Assembly: GCA_000432995.1 (NCBI GenBank)
Contig: HF972618.1
Location: 20,034-25,478, forward strand
Reading direction: 5' to 3'
Source: Clostridium sp. CAG:1013
GTDB lineage: Bacteria > Bacillota > Clostridia > Oscillospirales > Acutalibacteraceae
Length of the DNA: 5,445 nt
The position numbers and the translations under genes were made by a program. The first letter of the stretch is position 1. The number at the start of each line of letters is the position of its first letter. The notes beneath the pieces were generated by a model. It had not been told where the DNA came from, ran no database searches, and saw only the letters and a list, made by a program, of their open reading frames with translations. Of the stretch, positions 5,202 to 5,445 are shown piece by piece.

Positions 5202-5445
5202 TTATTCTGCCCAGGTTTTGGCCAGTTCCTTTTCCAGGAATTTCGCCAAAGGTCCGGGATTTCGCTCGTAGTCGTAAGCGCTCAGGCATTGGAGGTATTC
5301 CTCTTTGTCTTCGGCGAAGAAGATCAGCGGGGGATGGTCCCGGATCAGCAGGAAGTAATTCACCAGCACCTGGCCCACAGCGCCGTTTCCGGCGGCGAAG
5401 GGATGAATATTCTCAAAGCGGCTGTGGAAATAGGCGGCTGCCTGT
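5202..5445 (-). CDS. Fic-family protein with degraded active-site motif, N-terminal part outside window
   Basis: Only the C-terminal 80 residues are visible; the gene enters from the right edge. The segment FENIHPFAAGNGAVGQ (motif at 5370-5405) is recognisable as the Fic motif HPFx(D/E)GNGRxxR, and the downstream VNYFLLIRDHPPLIFF and C-terminal helices fit small Fic proteins. Fic enzymes transfer AMP or another nucleotide part onto a target hydroxyl. Here the catalytic histidine (visible residue 14) and GNG are kept, but the metal-binding acid is Ala, the GNGR arginine is Ala and the final arginine is Gln. Loss of all three suggests no AMPylation or a changed activity. The stop is TAA at 5202-5204, with 36 nt to the ArsC-like gene, so cotranscription is likely. 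Confidence 0.85.
   Translation of the reverse strand, partial: QAAAYFHSRFENIHPFAAGNGAVGQVLVNYFLLIRDHPPLIFFAEDKEEYLQCLSAYDYERNPGPLAKFLEKELAKTWAE

Noticed and set aside
5187..5209. Imperfect inverted repeat CAGAAATA...TATTCTG in the Fic/ArsC-like gap
   Set aside because: The arms need a bulge, part of one arm is Fic coding sequence, and no U-tract or promoter fits it. Too weak to call.

Overview
The window looks like chromosomal DNA from an anaerobic, spore-forming-type Firmicute, probably a gut clostridium of the Oscillospiraceae group. The basis is the PcrA-type helicase with a C-terminal RNA-polymerase-binding Tudor domain, strong AGGAGG ribosome binding sites, a sigma-A promoter with near-consensus boxes, moderately GC-rich coding sequence, and a cysteine-rich protein of a kind I recall only from clostridia. 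This assignment is inference; there is no rRNA or other marker here.

Left block (+ strand, 1-3087): the 3' four-fifths of pcrA runs in from the left edge. After 27 nt comes a small zinc-ribbon membrane protein, and after 65 nt a 264-residue cysteine-rich protein of unknown function. The short gaps allow one transcript. The last gap, however, holds a perfect 10-bp inverted repeat that would bury the Shine-Dalgarno of the cysteine-rich gene, and a sigma-K/sigma-E-like -10 element (CATACAAT) inside its loop. The block closes with an intrinsic terminator at 3162-3193.

Middle block (3200-4240): a MarR-family regulator (+) with a consensus promoter and a perfect operator palindrome across the -10/start region faces a small HEAT-repeat protein (- strand). 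The two genes converge on a bidirectional terminator. The same TGTTAG-N4-CTAACA palindrome recurs in the upstream region of the HEAT-repeat gene, about 940 bp away, next to a related palindrome placed inside a candidate promoter. This suggests that the MarR protein controls both its own gene and the HEAT-repeat gene, although they are neither divergent nor in one operon. It is the best candidate here for an undescribed regulatory unit.

Right block (- strand, 4285-5445): a likely operon reads leftward from the right edge. It contains a Fic-family protein (5' part outside the window) with a badly degraded Fic motif, an ArsC/Spx-family thioredoxin-fold protein, and a ThpR-like 2',3'-cyclic phosphodiesterase (2'-5' RNA ligase family) that overlaps the ArsC-like gene.

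No tRNA, rRNA, CRISPR array, insertion sequence or phage gene was seen. Apart from the regulatory gaps described, the window is densely coding.
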